DNA of 64,000 nt from CAZOOK01 sp964581385 (GCA_964581385.1 CAZOOK010000008.1:1-64000); one strand, 5' to 3'; shown: positions 33,512 through 43,805, counted from the stretch's first letter. Program-made: numbers and translations. Notes: a model not told the origin generated them from the sequence alone.

Positions 33512-34339
33512 TTAGGCACCCAGAGCCTGCAGCATCTCGGTGATCACTTTGCCGCCCCGCGCAGTTGCCTGCAAATGCCCTTCACGGTCGATGCGCGGCC
33601 CGATCAATTCGAGGTCGAAGGCACCGCCGTAGCCGAGCTTGAGCGCGTGCGCCACAATGGCGCGCAGCGGGATCGCGCCATCGCCGGGAACAGCACGACA
33701 GGGCAGCGCCCGGTCGCCGCAGACATAGTCGCTCAACTGGACGATACGGCAGAGCGGCATTGCCCGTGCCATCAGCGCCAGCAAATCGGCCTCCGTCCAG
33801 CAACCCCAGATATCGATGCAGACACCGATACCTGCGTGCTCGGCGAGAACCACCGTGTCGTGCAGATTGTTGCCTATGTGGAGGTCGGCGTAGAGCGGTG
33901 AGGCGTTCTCGACGGCGAGCGCCACCCCCGCGTCGCGCGCCTCGCCGTGGCAGGGAGCCAATGTTTCGGCGAAGACGTCGGCCGCAGCCTGCCAGCTCAG
34001 GCTGCCGCGCCCGCCGGTGAGCATGTAGATCGATTTGGCACCGATTGCAGCCGCCGCCGCAATCACTTGGCGTAGGCGCGCCCGATCCGCGGCTATATCC
34101 TCTGCAGCACCCGTCAATGCGCCGGTGCGCAGCACGTGTGTCATCGTCTCCGCGCGGTGACCGCCGGCATCGAGCAACGCCCGCACCCCTCCAGCACCGT
34201 AGTCGATCACTTGTCCACTGGAAAAACTCGCGCGCTTCGCGCCGAGCGCTTTCCAATAACCCGATAGCTGCTTGATCCCCGCGTTTGGGAAACTAATGCT
34301 GTGAACTGATATCCGGTCATGAAAGGTAGAGGCGGTCAT
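33512..34339 (-). CDS. Sugar phosphate isomerase/epimerase-like TIM-barrel protein
   Basis: A 275-residue protein of the AP-endonuclease-2/xylose-isomerase-like TIM-barrel superfamily. Candidate metal ligands fall at strand ends: Glu in GVALAVENASP, His and Asp in ADLHIGN, Asp in VCIDIWG, and Glu in DLELIGPRID. Members include isomerases, epimerases, dehydratases and C-glycosyl-cleaving enzymes. It lies 8 nt after the sulfotransferase gene. Substrate unknown. Confidence 0.82.
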   Translation of the reverse strand: MTASTFHDRISVHSISFPNAGIKQLSGYWKALGAKRASFSSGQVIDYGAGGVRALLDAGGHRAETMTHVLRTGALTGAAEDIAADRARLRQVIAAAAAIGAKSIYMLTGGRGSLSWQAAADVFAETLAPCHGEARDAGVALAVENASPLYADLHIGNNLHDTVVLAEHAGIGVCIDIWGCWTEADLLALMARAMPLCRIVQLSDYVCGDRALPCRAVPGDGAIPLRAIVAHALKLGYGGAFDLELIGPRIDREGHLQATARGGKVITEMLQALGA

Positions 34340-34347
34340 GACAGGCC

Positions 34348-35514
34348 CTAGTGCCGCTGCTCAATTTCAATGCTGAAACGCTCGCGGAACGGCGCAAACT
34401 CGCGGTGCAACTCGTCGATGTCCACGCCGATGATATCCGGCGAATAGGTGAACTTGCCGTAGCGGTCGCCGCGATTGTTCTTCAGGTAACGGCGCATCGC
34501 CGATTCGGTTTCGTCGGTCCAGCGGACGTCGCTGCGTTCGTAGAAGCGCCGGATCGTGCCCACCGGATCGGCGGTGAAGTCGGTGTAGCGGACGTGGTAG
34601 ATGCGTGGGTCGTCGAGCATCGGCGCATTCATCATGGCCTTGATGCTGGCGCGAGCGTCCGCGAGCTGGATCGCGGCCTGCTCCTTCATGTCGACGTGGC
34701 CGACCATGCCGTCGACCAGTTCGGCAGCCATCATGATGCGCGAGGCAATGACCTGTATTGGATCGCGATGCGTCCAGATCATGCTGGCATCGGGGTAAGT
34801 TTCGAACAGCGCCTCCAGCCGCGCGCCGTGAAAACCCTTCAGCACCCAATATTTTTGGGGACGCGCGTACTGGCAGTGCTGCAGCATCATCTTGTGCAGA
34901 CGATATTGCGCGCGCGCATCGAGCGGCAGGCCGCCAATCTTCATGCCCATCGGCACGCGCCACCAGGCAGTCGGCGTCATCACGCGGAAGTCCATGGCCC
35001 AGGTGCGCTCGTCTTCGGGCAGGCCGTCGCCGAGCATGTCGTTGTAGGGATGGCTGATCAGCCACTTCGGAATCTTGGCGTTGATTTCGCGCCAGTCGGC
35101 ATCGGCCTGCGCGCGGCGCGGGTCGTTGTGACCCGCCAGGCCTGGCGGCGGCGACGGATACATGACTTCCCAGAAGCGCAGTGACCGCGCGTTGGGATCC
35201 ACCGACATCAGCGCGTGGAGCAGCGTGGTGCCCGATCGCGGCTGGCCGGTGGCGAACAGCGGCTTGACGATTTTCTCCGCGCCGATCGGGGAACGCTTAC
35301 GGTCCTCGAGGAACTGCAGCCGCGTCGTCAGCAGCCAATGACATACCGCAGCACCCGCTCGCTGACCGGCTTCGTCCATGCCGATGCTCTTGAGATGATC
35401 GACGGCCAGTCCGAAACGCGTCCTGAAGCTCGCATCGTCGCCGTAATCGCGCAGACCGGTTTCCGTCTCCGCCGCTGCGAGCAGCGCTTCGGTGTCGAGG
35501 ATAACCTTATTCAT
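34348..35514 (-). CDS. PAPS-dependent sulfotransferase-family protein
   Basis: A 388-residue protein of the Sulfotransfer_3 type. ATGQPRSGTTLLH (residues about 88-100) is the 5'-phosphosulfate loop, WTHRDPIQVIASRI carries the 3'-phosphate-binding region, and YHVRYTDFTADPVGTIRRFY is conserved. The open frame extends far upstream, but MNKVIL at 35514 overlaps the stop of the LLM gene by 4 nt (ATGA), typical of translational coupling. It should transfer sulfate to, or bind, a hydroxylated hydrophobic compound. A second, divergent member is at 36882. Confidence 0.88.
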   Translation of the reverse strand: MNKVILDTEALLAAAETETGLRDYGDDASFRTRFGLAVDHLKSIGMDEAGQRAGAAVCHWLLTTRLQFLEDRKRSPIGAEKIVKPLFATGQPRSGTTLLHALMSVDPNARSLRFWEVMYPSPPPGLAGHNDPRRAQADADWREINAKIPKWLISHPYNDMLGDGLPEDERTWAMDFRVMTPTAWWRVPMGMKIGGLPLDARAQYRLHKMMLQHCQYARPQKYWVLKGFHGARLEALFETYPDASMIWTHRDPIQVIASRIMMAAELVDGMVGHVDMKEQAAIQLADARASIKAMMNAPMLDDPRIYHVRYTDFTADPVGTIRRFYERSDVRWTDETESAMRRYLKNNRGDRYGKFTYSPDIIGVDIDELHREFAPFRERFSIEIEQRH

Positions 35515-36635
35515 GCGGCGTCTCCCACCAGACGCAGCAGCTCGTCTTCCGCCTCGCGCACCTTCTGCGCCGATGCAGCCGAATACTTGAGGCCAGCCAT
35601 ACCGCCGTAGTCGAGAATCTTGGGTATACGCAGCCCGGCGTCGACGTAATCTTTGACGATGCGTGCAACCTGTTTTGGCGTGCCGTGCGGAGTCACCGCC
35701 AGAATCGCTTCCGGATCGGTTTTGGCCAGCATCGCGACAATGCGCTCGCGTGTCAGCACGCCGGGGTTGATGTCCTGGTATCCGCGCCAATCCGGCCCGA
35801 GCGGATGTTCGAAACCACGAGCCTTGAGAATCTCGGCCGGAAACTGCATCACCAGCGCCTTGACCAGCGGCGCGTCAAGAATCTTTGCAAGCTCGGCGTC
35901 GTCGCCGATCAGGCAGGTCTGGATGAACGCAGGCACGATCGCGTGCGGATCGCGTCCGGCGCGCTCGGCGGAGTCGCGCAGCGCCTTCAGCTTGCTCGCA
36001 TATTCTTCCGGCGACCAAGCCCCAGCGGGCCACCATCCGTCCGCGTAACGACCTGCGATCTCCAGCATGCGCGGGCCGCTGGCGCCGATCCAGATCCTCG
36101 GCAAGCGCCCTTCATACGGCTCGGTGTCGAGGCGCGCATGATGCAGCTTGAAGAATTGTCCCTCGAAGTCGACTGTGCCTCCGCTTTCCCACAACAGGCG
36201 AATGACTTTCAGGGCTTCCTCGAAGCGGCCCACCGGCTTGGAGAAGTCAAAACCGTAGGGCACTGTGTTCTCGGTTTCGCCGCTGCCGAGACCGAGGATG
36301 AAGCGTCCCTTTGCCAGATGGTCGATGGTCAGCGCGCTCTGCGCGAGCATGGCCGGATGCCGCCGCACGGTATCGACAACGCTGGTCGCGATCGGCACTT
36401 TTTGAGTCAGCACTGCCGTGGCCGCGGCTACCGCCATCCCATCGAGATGACGATGAGGCGAAGCAGATACCGTAGCGAGATCCGTGAACTCCGGCGTCCA
36501 AATCGCATCCGGCCAGAAGCTGACCATATGGTCGGGCAGCCAGATCGAATGATAGCGCCCGCTGTCGAGCTCGCTCAGCCGTGACAAATCGAGCGGCAGT
36601 GCCGTGCGAAAAAAAGCGGCGGGTTGAACCCTCAC
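35511..36635 (-). CDS. LLM-class, probably F420-dependent, oxidoreductase
   Basis: A 374-residue bacterial-luciferase-like TIM-barrel enzyme. The segment RFILGLGSGETENTVPYG and the preceding HPAMLAQSALTIDHLAKG match the Mer/phthiodiolone ketoreductase/Fgd branch, which uses coenzyme F420 rather than FMN. A GTG start has AGGAG upstream. First gene of a minus-strand operon with sulfotransferase, TIM-barrel, DUF1214 and D-2-hydroxyacid dehydrogenase genes. The F420 biosynthesis genes about 7 kb away make F420 use likely; cofactor choice is otherwise inferred. Confidence 0.88.
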   Translation of the reverse strand: MRVQPAAFFRTALPLDLSRLSELDSGRYHSIWLPDHMVSFWPDAIWTPEFTDLATVSASPHRHLDGMAVAAATAVLTQKVPIATSVVDTVRRHPAMLAQSALTIDHLAKGRFILGLGSGETENTVPYGFDFSKPVGRFEEALKVIRLLWESGGTVDFEGQFFKLHHARLDTEPYEGRLPRIWIGASGPRMLEIAGRYADGWWPAGAWSPEEYASKLKALRDSAERAGRDPHAIVPAFIQTCLIGDDAELAKILDAPLVKALVMQFPAEILKARGFEHPLGPDWRGYQDINPGVLTRERIVAMLAKTDPEAILAVTPHGTPKQVARIVKDYVDAGLRIPKILDYGGMAGLKYSAASAQKVREAEDELLRLVGDAA

Positions 36636-36881
36636 GAATATCTCCTCTTATCCGCAGCGGAACGCGGCTGATGGCGCATGGAAACGCCGGCTGATCATAT
36701 TCAAAATAAATTCCAGTCAACAATCCGGAGCAGAATGCCGCGTCAGAGGAGATGCTTCCCTCACAAATAGTCCTGCAGCCATAGTTTTGTCCCGCTGGCA
36801 TTCGTGCGCGCAATTGCCGCTCGCTGAAATTGTCGCATAGCATTCCTTGAAAAGGATCTATCGCGGACTGAGGAATGGCGC

Positions 36882-38036
36882 ATGAGCGGAGTGGCCGAAC
36901 TGCTGCAACGAGCACAGGCGGCGACCGCACTCGAGGATTTCGGTGAGGAGTCCTTCCGCGAGGGACTGGAGATTCTTGTCGCTTCCGCCGAGGCCGAAGC
37001 GCGGCTGACCGAGCAAGGACGCACGGCCTTCGAGATGCAGATCGTCGATCTGCTTTCCAACCGGCTGCAGGTCGAACGCTGGTATCGATTGCACCCGGAG
37101 ATCGACGAACAGGAAATCGTCGCTCCGTTGATCGGCCTGGGCTTGCCGCGCACGGGTTCCACCGCACTGTCCTGCCTGCTGGCCGAAGACCCGGCCGTGC
37201 GCTCAATCCGCAACTGGGAAGCGCAGATGCCCTGCCCGCCGCCCGAAATTGCGACGCAGTACAGCGATCCGCGCATCGCCAGAGCGCAGCAGATGATGGA
37301 TCGGCGCAACACGCGCTTCCCACGCATGAAGACCATGGTGCCGAGCACGTCGACCTCGCCGACCGAGTGCCAGACCTTCATGGGCTACGACTTCAAGTCG
37401 CAGCTGTTCCGGGCCTTCGTGCAGATTCCCAGCTACGTCGAGTGGCTCAATCACAAGGCCGATCTGGTTCCGACCTATCGCTATGTGAAACGGGTGCTCA
37501 AGCTCCTGCAATGGCACTGCCCGCCCATGCGCTGGCGCTTGAAGAATCCCTCGCACTCGCTGTTCATCGATGCGCTTTCGCAAGTCTTCCCCGATGCGCG
37601 CTTCTGGATGACGCACCGGGACATCGCCAGCGTCGTTCCGTCGGTCGCCGACCTCTACTACGAGCTGATCAAGGCCGGTTCCGATGACGTCGACAAACTT
37701 TGGCTGGGTCAGCTCGCGTCCCACTTCTGCGAACTCGGCATGCGCCGCATGATGGCGTTCCGCGACGCCGGCAACGATCACCGCTTCTTCGACGTCTATT
37801 TCGCGCCGTTCCAGGAAGACCCGTTCCCGATTCTCGCGCAGCTTTACGACTTTCTCGGCGAGGAGTTGACACCGCAGGCACGCGAGCGAATGGAGGCTTG
37901 GCGACGCAGCACGCCGCGCGACAAGCACGGTGATCACAGTTACGACCCGGCCGAATTCGGGCTCGATCCCGCGCAACTGCGGCAGCGGTTCCGCTTTTAC
38001 ACGGAACGGTTCAAGGTTCCGACGGCCGCCGCATAG
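36882..38036 (+). CDS. PAPS-dependent sulfotransferase-family protein
   Basis: A 384-residue Sulfotransfer_3-type protein, divergent from the LLM operon. IGLGLPRTGSTALSC (LPRTGST at 88-94) is the phosphosulfate loop, MRWRLKNPSHSLFIDAL and FWMTHRDIASVVPSVADLYY are family motifs. It differs clearly from the sulfotransferase at 34348, so the two are not a recent duplication. The 246-nt gap upstream should hold the divergent promoters. Confidence 0.88.
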   Translation: MSGVAELLQRAQAATALEDFGEESFREGLEILVASAEAEARLTEQGRTAFEMQIVDLLSNRLQVERWYRLHPEIDEQEIVAPLIGLGLPRTGSTALSCLLAEDPAVRSIRNWEAQMPCPPPEIATQYSDPRIARAQQMMDRRNTRFPRMKTMVPSTSTSPTECQTFMGYDFKSQLFRAFVQIPSYVEWLNHKADLVPTYRYVKRVLKLLQWHCPPMRWRLKNPSHSLFIDALSQVFPDARFWMTHRDIASVVPSVADLYYELIKAGSDDVDKLWLGQLASHFCELGMRRMMAFRDAGNDHRFFDVYFAPFQEDPFPILAQLYDFLGEELTPQARERMEAWRRSTPRDKHGDHSYDPAEFGLDPAQLRQRFRFYTERFKVPTAAA

Positions 38037-38061
38037 CCCTCTTCGGCACAGGACTCATGCA

Positions 38062-39096
38062 ATGACCACGAATTGGACGGGTGGGCTGGCACCGGAACGA
38101 GATCTGGTTTTTCCAGGCAAGCCCGACGATCCCGAGATGCGCGAGAGCGCGTCGCTGTGGTTGTTCGAAGAGAACGGTGCGTTCGGCTTTCCGCGCCTCG
38201 GCATCGAGGCGGAGGCCTCGTCCTGGGAGAATCGGCTGTACCAGGCCAACGTCGCTTTCGCGGGCGGCCGCATTCTGAATGGTGCCGGACGCGGTCCCGC
38301 GCACTCGCCGATCGGACCCGAGGGACGGCCCACCGTGCTCGGCGCGGGTCCGGTCCGCTTTCAGTGCATCGAGCCGTTCCGCAAATGGGTGGTGAGCTTC
38401 GACGGCCCCGCGGTAGATGGCGATGTTTCGCAGCAGATTGCCAAGACGCTGGACCCGAACCGGCGAACGCCGGTGCGCTTCGAAGTCGAGTTGACCATGG
38501 TCACGCCGGCCTGGGTTCAGGACAACACGCCCGAGAAAGTCGCCACGATGACAGAGGCGGAGAAGATCGAGGCCGGCCATATGGGCTTCGGCTATCGCAT
38601 CGAGCAGCTGTTCCGCGCGGAGGGGCGCCTGGACATCGATGGCGCAGCCCGCACGTTCAAGGCCGTCGGTTCGCGCATTCACCGCCAGAGCGTGCGCCCG
38701 CTGGCCGGCTTCCGCGGTCATTGCTGGCAATCCGCGGTTTTTCCGGATGGCCGCGCGTTTGGCTTCATCGCCTATCCTCCCGCAGGCGACGGCTCCGTGC
38801 CGCATAACGACGGCTACGTCTACCAGAACGGCAGGATATACCGGGCACGGGCGGTGAAGGCACCGTGGCTGCGCCGGATTGTCGGAGAAGGCGACGATGT
38901 ATCGCTAGAGCTGGAATCCGAACTCGGGATCACCCGAATCGCGGGCGTGACCGCGCTGTCCACCTTTCGCGTCGGCAATCCCGACATCGGCGGTCTCAAC
39001 CTGCAGCAAGGCGGGGCGCGATATACCTGGGACGGTCAGAGCGCTTACGGCATGATCGAACGATCGAGCCATGAGAGCCTGACCGCGATCGGCTAG
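38062..39096 (+). CDS. Hypothetical protein, AttH/lipocalin-like (DUF7064/7065-type)
   Basis: A 344-residue protein without signal peptide or membrane segments. It is rich in beta-strands, with GPVRFQCIEPFRKWVVSFDG and FKAVGSRIHRQSVRPLAGFRGH. This pattern resembles hypothetical proteins with two lipocalin-like (AttH/Svf1-type) modules often found beside sulfotransferases and SDRs in hydrophobic-compound catabolism. The ATG at 38062 is chosen; the longer frame from 37930 overlaps the sulfotransferase gene. Only 25 nt separate them, so they are co-transcribed. Function unknown. Confidence 0.7.
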   Translation: MTTNWTGGLAPERDLVFPGKPDDPEMRESASLWLFEENGAFGFPRLGIEAEASSWENRLYQANVAFAGGRILNGAGRGPAHSPIGPEGRPTVLGAGPVRFQCIEPFRKWVVSFDGPAVDGDVSQQIAKTLDPNRRTPVRFEVELTMVTPAWVQDNTPEKVATMTEAEKIEAGHMGFGYRIEQLFRAEGRLDIDGAARTFKAVGSRIHRQSVRPLAGFRGHCWQSAVFPDGRAFGFIAYPPAGDGSVPHNDGYVYQNGRIYRARAVKAPWLRRIVGEGDDVSLELESELGITRIAGVTALSTFRVGNPDIGGLNLQQGGARYTWDGQSAYGMIERSSHESLTAIG

Positions 39097-39111
39097 TCAC
39101 CGCTCGATAGC

Positions 39112-40005
39112 TCAATGAATCTTGGACTGGATCGCAGCGGCGGCGTCGCTCTTGCGGTTCGTCCTTTCCTTGTACCGCCGCGGGGTCTCTCCAGTCGCCC
39201 GCAGGAACGCGGCGGAGAAGTTGGATGGCGCCGTGAAGCCCGTTGCGTAAGCGACGGACTTCACGCACGTCCCCGACGCGAGCAATTGCTTGGCGTGGTC
39301 CATACGGCGCTCGGCGATATACCTGCCGATCGATCGCCCGCGGCTGACGCGGAACGCGCGCGTCAGATGCCGCACGGAAAGACCGCACAGCGCCGCCAAT
39401 TCGCTGAGCGCGGGCGGCACGCCGGCATCTCCCAAGCGCTCGTCGATCAGTTTCAAATTCCTAGGCGAGAGACCGCCAATCGCCCTGCGTTCGCCGATGC
39501 TCAACAAATGACGGGACAATTCGACGACGGCTTGGGCGGCCATCAGTTCGGTCATCGTCTCACTGCCGAATCCCGGGTTGCGAAGTTCCTCTCCAATGCG
39601 GAACAGCAGGCCGCGAACCTGGGCGTTCACGATATTGAGGCTGCCGCGCAGGCGGCCATCGGTCCATTCCAGATCGCCTTCGAACCACTTTGCGACTGCC
39701 GCGGGATCGAAGTTGCAAACAACAGAACTCTGATGCCGGCAATCACTCTTGGCATGAACCATGTGCCGGGCCGGCATCAGAAACACTTCTCCAATAGGCT
39801 CGAACCGGTGCGGTCCCCAATGCTCGGGGAAACAACCAATTGCATGGTCGGAACGAGGCAGAAGCGCCAGTTCCAGATGATGGGTATACGCCGTACGGAC
39901 AACGTCGATCGGCTCATTCCAGAATTTCTGGATCAACTGGACGCGGCCTATCCCCAAGGGCATTTCGGCTTCAACCTTGCTCGCGGCTTCTTGAAAGTGC
40001 TTCAT
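39112..40005 (-). CDS. AraC-family transcriptional regulator
   Basis: A 297-residue regulator with the C-terminal double helix-turn-helix of AraC/XylS proteins (LSELAALCGLSVRHLTRAFR and VAYATGFTAPSNFSAAFLRATGETPRRY). The N-terminal ~190 residues are an unassigned sensor domain. The ATG at 40005 with AGGACAGG upstream is preferred over the long upstream extension. It is convergent with the hypothetical gene and divergent from the SDR/LLM/npdG operon, which it may activate. The 227-nt divergent region 40006-40232 holds the promoters. Confidence 0.9.
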   Translation of the reverse strand: MKHFQEAASKVEAEMPLGIGRVQLIQKFWNEPIDVVRTAYTHHLELALLPRSDHAIGCFPEHWGPHRFEPIGEVFLMPARHMVHAKSDCRHQSSVVCNFDPAAVAKWFEGDLEWTDGRLRGSLNIVNAQVRGLLFRIGEELRNPGFGSETMTELMAAQAVVELSRHLLSIGERRAIGGLSPRNLKLIDERLGDAGVPPALSELAALCGLSVRHLTRAFRVSRGRSIGRYIAERRMDHAKQLLASGTCVKSVAYATGFTAPSNFSAAFLRATGETPRRYKERTNRKSDAAAAIQSKIH

Positions 40006-40232
40006 GATCGTGCCTGTCCTAGAGCGACCCAGTTTCGCATTTCGGCGAACCCACAAAAAGCGAAGGCTGAGTGATCGTCCGGTATGTTGCGCTGCGTGTT
40101 GCTTATCTCCAAGAGCCATATGTATGCAATCAAGCCCTTGGAAGCACGCGGCGGCGGAAAGCCGAACTACAATGAATGGATCGTGTGGGCGGCACGCTGA
40201 ACATCGCACGGCCATTGCTCAGGAGAATCGAT

Positions 40233-41084
40233 TTGAATCCGCCCGACGTTCGTCTCACTGACCAAGTCGCCGTCATCACCGGTGGCGGTGGCGGCATTGG
40301 TCGGGCGATCGCACTTGCTTATGCTTCCGTCGGCGCGGATGTGGTGATCGGCGACATCGTCCCGGAGCGCTGCGAAGAAACCGCGGCGCGCGTGCGCGAG
40401 CTGGGACGCCAAGCGCTGAGCGTACCTACGGACGTGACCGACACCGACCAGATTCGCGCACTAATCGAAAACGCGTACCAGCACTTCGGACGCATCGACA
40501 TCCTCGTCAACAATGCCGGTGGCGTCAGTCCTCGTGCGTTCCTCGAACAATCCGAGCGTTCCTGGCGGCGCCATATCGATCTCAATCTGATCAGCATGCT
40601 GGCAGCCACCTCGGCGGCCGCGCCGGTGATGATCCGCGGCCAGCGCGGCGGCTCCATTGTCAACGTCGCCAGCATCGAGGCGTCGCGCGCGGCGCCGAAT
40701 TACGCTGTCTACGCAGCTTGCAAAGCCGGCATGCTCAACTTCACGCGCACGATGGCGCTGGAACTGTCGGAGCACGGCATCCGCATCAACGCGATCGCGC
40801 CGGATTACACGGTGACGCCAGGCCTGCGCGGCAACAACACCGGACTGGTCGATCCCGCGAAGTGGATCCAGCCGACCGCGGAACAAGAGGCGGCGACCGC
40901 GCGGCGCATTCCGCTCGGCCGCGCCGGCATCGATAGCGAGTGCGGCTACGCCGCCGTTTTTCTGTCCTCCAGCATGAGCAGCTACGTGACCGGCACCGTC
41001 ATACCCGTTGACGGCGGCAGCTGGGCATCGTCGGGCTGGCTCCGCAACCGCGCCGGCAAGTGGACGCTCACGGGTGACATCTAG
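40233..41084 (+). CDS. Short-chain dehydrogenase/reductase (SDR)
   Basis: A 283-residue SDR: TGGGGGIG cofactor loop, NNAG, a serine in VASIEAS, and Y-A-A-C-K (VYAACKAG) as the catalytic pair. A C-terminal tail after PVDGGSWASSG is longer than usual. The frame is open from 40176, but a TTG at 40233 is preceded by AGGAG at 7-nt spacing, while the upstream ATG has no ribosome-binding site. First gene of an operon with an LLM oxidoreductase and npdG. Confidence 0.9.
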   Translation: MNPPDVRLTDQVAVITGGGGGIGRAIALAYASVGADVVIGDIVPERCEETAARVRELGRQALSVPTDVTDTDQIRALIENAYQHFGRIDILVNNAGGVSPRAFLEQSERSWRRHIDLNLISMLAATSAAAPVMIRGQRGGSIVNVASIEASRAAPNYAVYAACKAGMLNFTRTMALELSEHGIRINAIAPDYTVTPGLRGNNTGLVDPAKWIQPTAEQEAATARRIPLGRAGIDSECGYAAVFLSSSMSSYVTGTVIPVDGGSWASSGWLRNRAGKWTLTGDI

Positions 41085-41105
41085 AGACATCCAAACGAGA
41101 CAAAC

Positions 41106-42023
41106 ATGAAGATCAACGTAACCCTGCCGTTCGACAAAATCGATAAGCCAGATGAGTTTCTGCGACCGGAGGCGGTCGTTCAGATCGCCACGCTGGTCGA
41201 GCGCCTGGGCTTCAATGGCGGTAACGTGACCGACCATCCCTGCCCGACTGGCCGCTGGCTCGATGCGGGCGGCCACTATGCGCAGGACCCCTTCGTGATG
41301 CTGTCGTTTGTCGCCGCGGCCACCACCAAGCTGCGGCTGCAAACCGGTATTCTGGTGCTGCCTTATCGCAACCCCTTCATCACGGCACGCGCCGTGGCGA
41401 CGCTTGACGTGTTCTCAGGCGGACGTGTCACGTTGGGACTGGGCGCCGGCTATCTCAAGGGCGAATATCGGGCGCTGGGCATCGATTTCGAGCGGCGCAA
41501 CGACATCATGGATGAGTACCTCCGCGCCCTCAAAGCGGCATTGAGCAGCGAAGAGTTCACATTCCAGGGCACCGGCTACGAGGCGCTGGGTAATCGTGTG
41601 AAGCCTGGGCCCGTTCAAAAGCCACACCCGCCGCTGCTGGTCGGCGGCAATTCCAAACGTGCTATCCGCCGCGCCGTCGAACTCGCCGACGGCTGGTATC
41701 CGTTCTTCACCGGAGACCAACAGTCCAACACTGCGCGCACCGCCGCCATGACCGACGAAACCGATCTGGCCATTGGCCTCGCCTACCTGCGCGAATACTG
41801 CGAGAAGATCGGCCGCAAAGACCCGCCGCAAATCGTACTGAGCAGCATCGTTTCGCCCGGCGAGAAACTCACACCGACAGCTCTGATCGACAAGATCGGA
41901 CAATTGCAGTCGATGGGCATCAGCGGTGCCGCGGTCCATATCGATGGACGTGCGCGCGCCGAATGGTGCGACAACGCCGAACGCTTCGCGTCGGACGTTC
42001 TCTCCAAGATTCCAAAGGCCTGA
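41106..42023 (+). CDS. LLM-class F420-dependent oxidoreductase
   Basis: A 305-residue luciferase-like TIM-barrel enzyme (FVAAATTKLRLQTGILVLPYR and GGRVTLGLGAGYLKGEYRAL) of the type annotated as probable F420-dependent oxidoreductase (TIGR03619-like). HPPLLVGGNSKRAIRRAVELADGWYP is characteristic. It lies 21 nt after the SDR gene and directly before npdG and the cof genes, which strongly supports use of F420 as hydride carrier. Substrate unknown. Confidence 0.9.
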   Translation: MKINVTLPFDKIDKPDEFLRPEAVVQIATLVERLGFNGGNVTDHPCPTGRWLDAGGHYAQDPFVMLSFVAAATTKLRLQTGILVLPYRNPFITARAVATLDVFSGGRVTLGLGAGYLKGEYRALGIDFERRNDIMDEYLRALKAALSSEEFTFQGTGYEALGNRVKPGPVQKPHPPLLVGGNSKRAIRRAVELADGWYPFFTGDQQSNTARTAAMTDETDLAIGLAYLREYCEKIGRKDPPQIVLSSIVSPGEKLTPTALIDKIGQLQSMGISGAAVHIDGRARAEWCDNAERFASDVLSKIPKA

Positions 42024-42200
42024 ACATGCGAGGCAGGGCGGCAAAGCTACCCCTGAGTCCCACAGGGCAACGCTGGAGCAAGCGCTGCGCCGCCGTTTAT
42101 AGGTCACTATCTTTTATCATTCGCAGGGCTCGGATGCGGTGTACGAAGGCTCGCATCTCGGACAACACTCGAGACCCTTACCAGAATCCGAGAGGTCAGA

Positions 42201-42842
<642 letters not shown>

Positions 42843-42845
<3 letters not shown>

Positions 42846-43007
42846 TACCGTGACACGGAGATATCGAAACATGAAACGGCGTCTTTTACGGTGTGGCGGC
42901 GTTGCTCGTCGTCGCCATAGTACCCGCTATGTCTCCTCCTCGCGCCTTGCCACACGGCAAAATCCATCCGTTTCATTTTGTTTCGCTATCTCCGTGTCAC
43001 GGTACTA
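42843..43007. mobile_element. MITE-like element, 165 bp
   Basis: Terminal inverted repeats begin TAGTACCGTGACACGGAGAT at both ends (21 identical bases, then about 35 of 40 with a 3-nt gap, through CGAAACA and ATGAAACGG). An inner GTGTGGC/GCCACAC pair adds to the fold. If the outermost TA is a target duplication, the element proper is GTACCG to CGGTAC, as for Tc1/mariner- or IS630-derived MITEs. No transposase is encoded. It sits between npdG and cofC. Confidence 0.8.
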
Positions 43008-43127
43008 GGGCATGTTGTCCAATACTTTGGTCGCTGCGTTGCACTCGCGCCTTGCGTGCCCGCAGGCGGCGAATGAGTACATCGATCATGCGCAGCGCGT
43101 AGTCGACGTTCGCGGGAGCCTGCGCTG

Positions 43128-43805
43128 ATGTGGGCCGTGGTCCCGCTCAAATCGCCCGACCGGGCCAAGTCGCGCTTGGGCTCAGTACTCAGCGCGATGC
43201 AGCGTCGGCGCCTGTTCTTCGCGCTCGCCGAGCAGGTCATCCGGGCGCTGCAGGCCACACGCGGTATCGAAACCGTCGCCGTGGTAACGTCCGACGCCGA
43301 GGTCGCGGCCTTCACCCGTGCGCTGAACGCGCAGCTGATTCGCCAGCCGGGCGACTTCGGGACGGCAAGCGCGTTTGCTTCGGCAGTGCATGAACTGCGG
43401 CCTCTGAAGCTCGAGCGCTTGCTCATGATTGCCGGCGACCTGCCTCTGGTATCGCCTGCCGCGCTGGAGCGGGTGTTGGCAGCCGCCGATGCGGTGACGG
43501 AAGTTGTCCTGGTGCCGGATCGCCGCCGCGTGGGCACCAATGCCTTGCTATGCGCACCGCCCGATGCGATGGCGCCATGCTTTGGCGGCGACAGCTTCCG
43601 GCAGCATCTGGCCGCGGCCGAAGCGGCAGGCTTGAGGGCCCGCGTGGTGGAGAGCGACGAATTGGCGCTGGACTTGGATGTCTCCGACGACCTCGACTAT
43701 CTACGCATCCACGGCCTCGTACCCGCGGCTCAGCTTCTGAAAACTATGAGCTGCGCCGATAGCGGCGGCGTGCCCTCCGCCCGCCGTGCCGGAGTAAGCC
43801 GATGA
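43128..43805 (+). CDS. cofC: CofC/FbiD, phospholactate-type guanylyltransferase of F420 biosynthesis
   Basis: A 225-residue nucleotidyltransferase. MWAVVPLKSPDRAKSRLG is the CofC signature (P-L-K with a lysine/arginine for GTP), LMIAGDLPLVSP carries the metal-binding aspartate, and ELALDLDVSDDLDYL ends the domain. It makes the GPP-type activated intermediate from GTP and 2-phospholactate, phosphoenolpyruvate or 3-phosphoglycerate; which of these cannot be decided by eye. GGGAG precedes the ATG. The stop overlaps the next start by 4 nt. Confidence 0.92.
   Translation: MWAVVPLKSPDRAKSRLGSVLSAMQRRRLFFALAEQVIRALQATRGIETVAVVTSDAEVAAFTRALNAQLIRQPGDFGTASAFASAVHELRPLKLERLLMIAGDLPLVSPAALERVLAAADAVTEVVLVPDRRRVGTNALLCAPPDAMAPCFGGDSFRQHLAAAEAAGLRARVVESDELALDLDVSDDLDYLRIHGLVPAAQLLKTMSCADSGGVPSARRAGVSR

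Noticed and set aside
43008..43127. Sequence after the 165-bp element (TCGCTGCGTTGC) resembling part of the 317-bp element's end (TCGTTGCGTTGC)
   Set aside because: The match is only about a dozen bases with no terminal structure, too little to call a second element.
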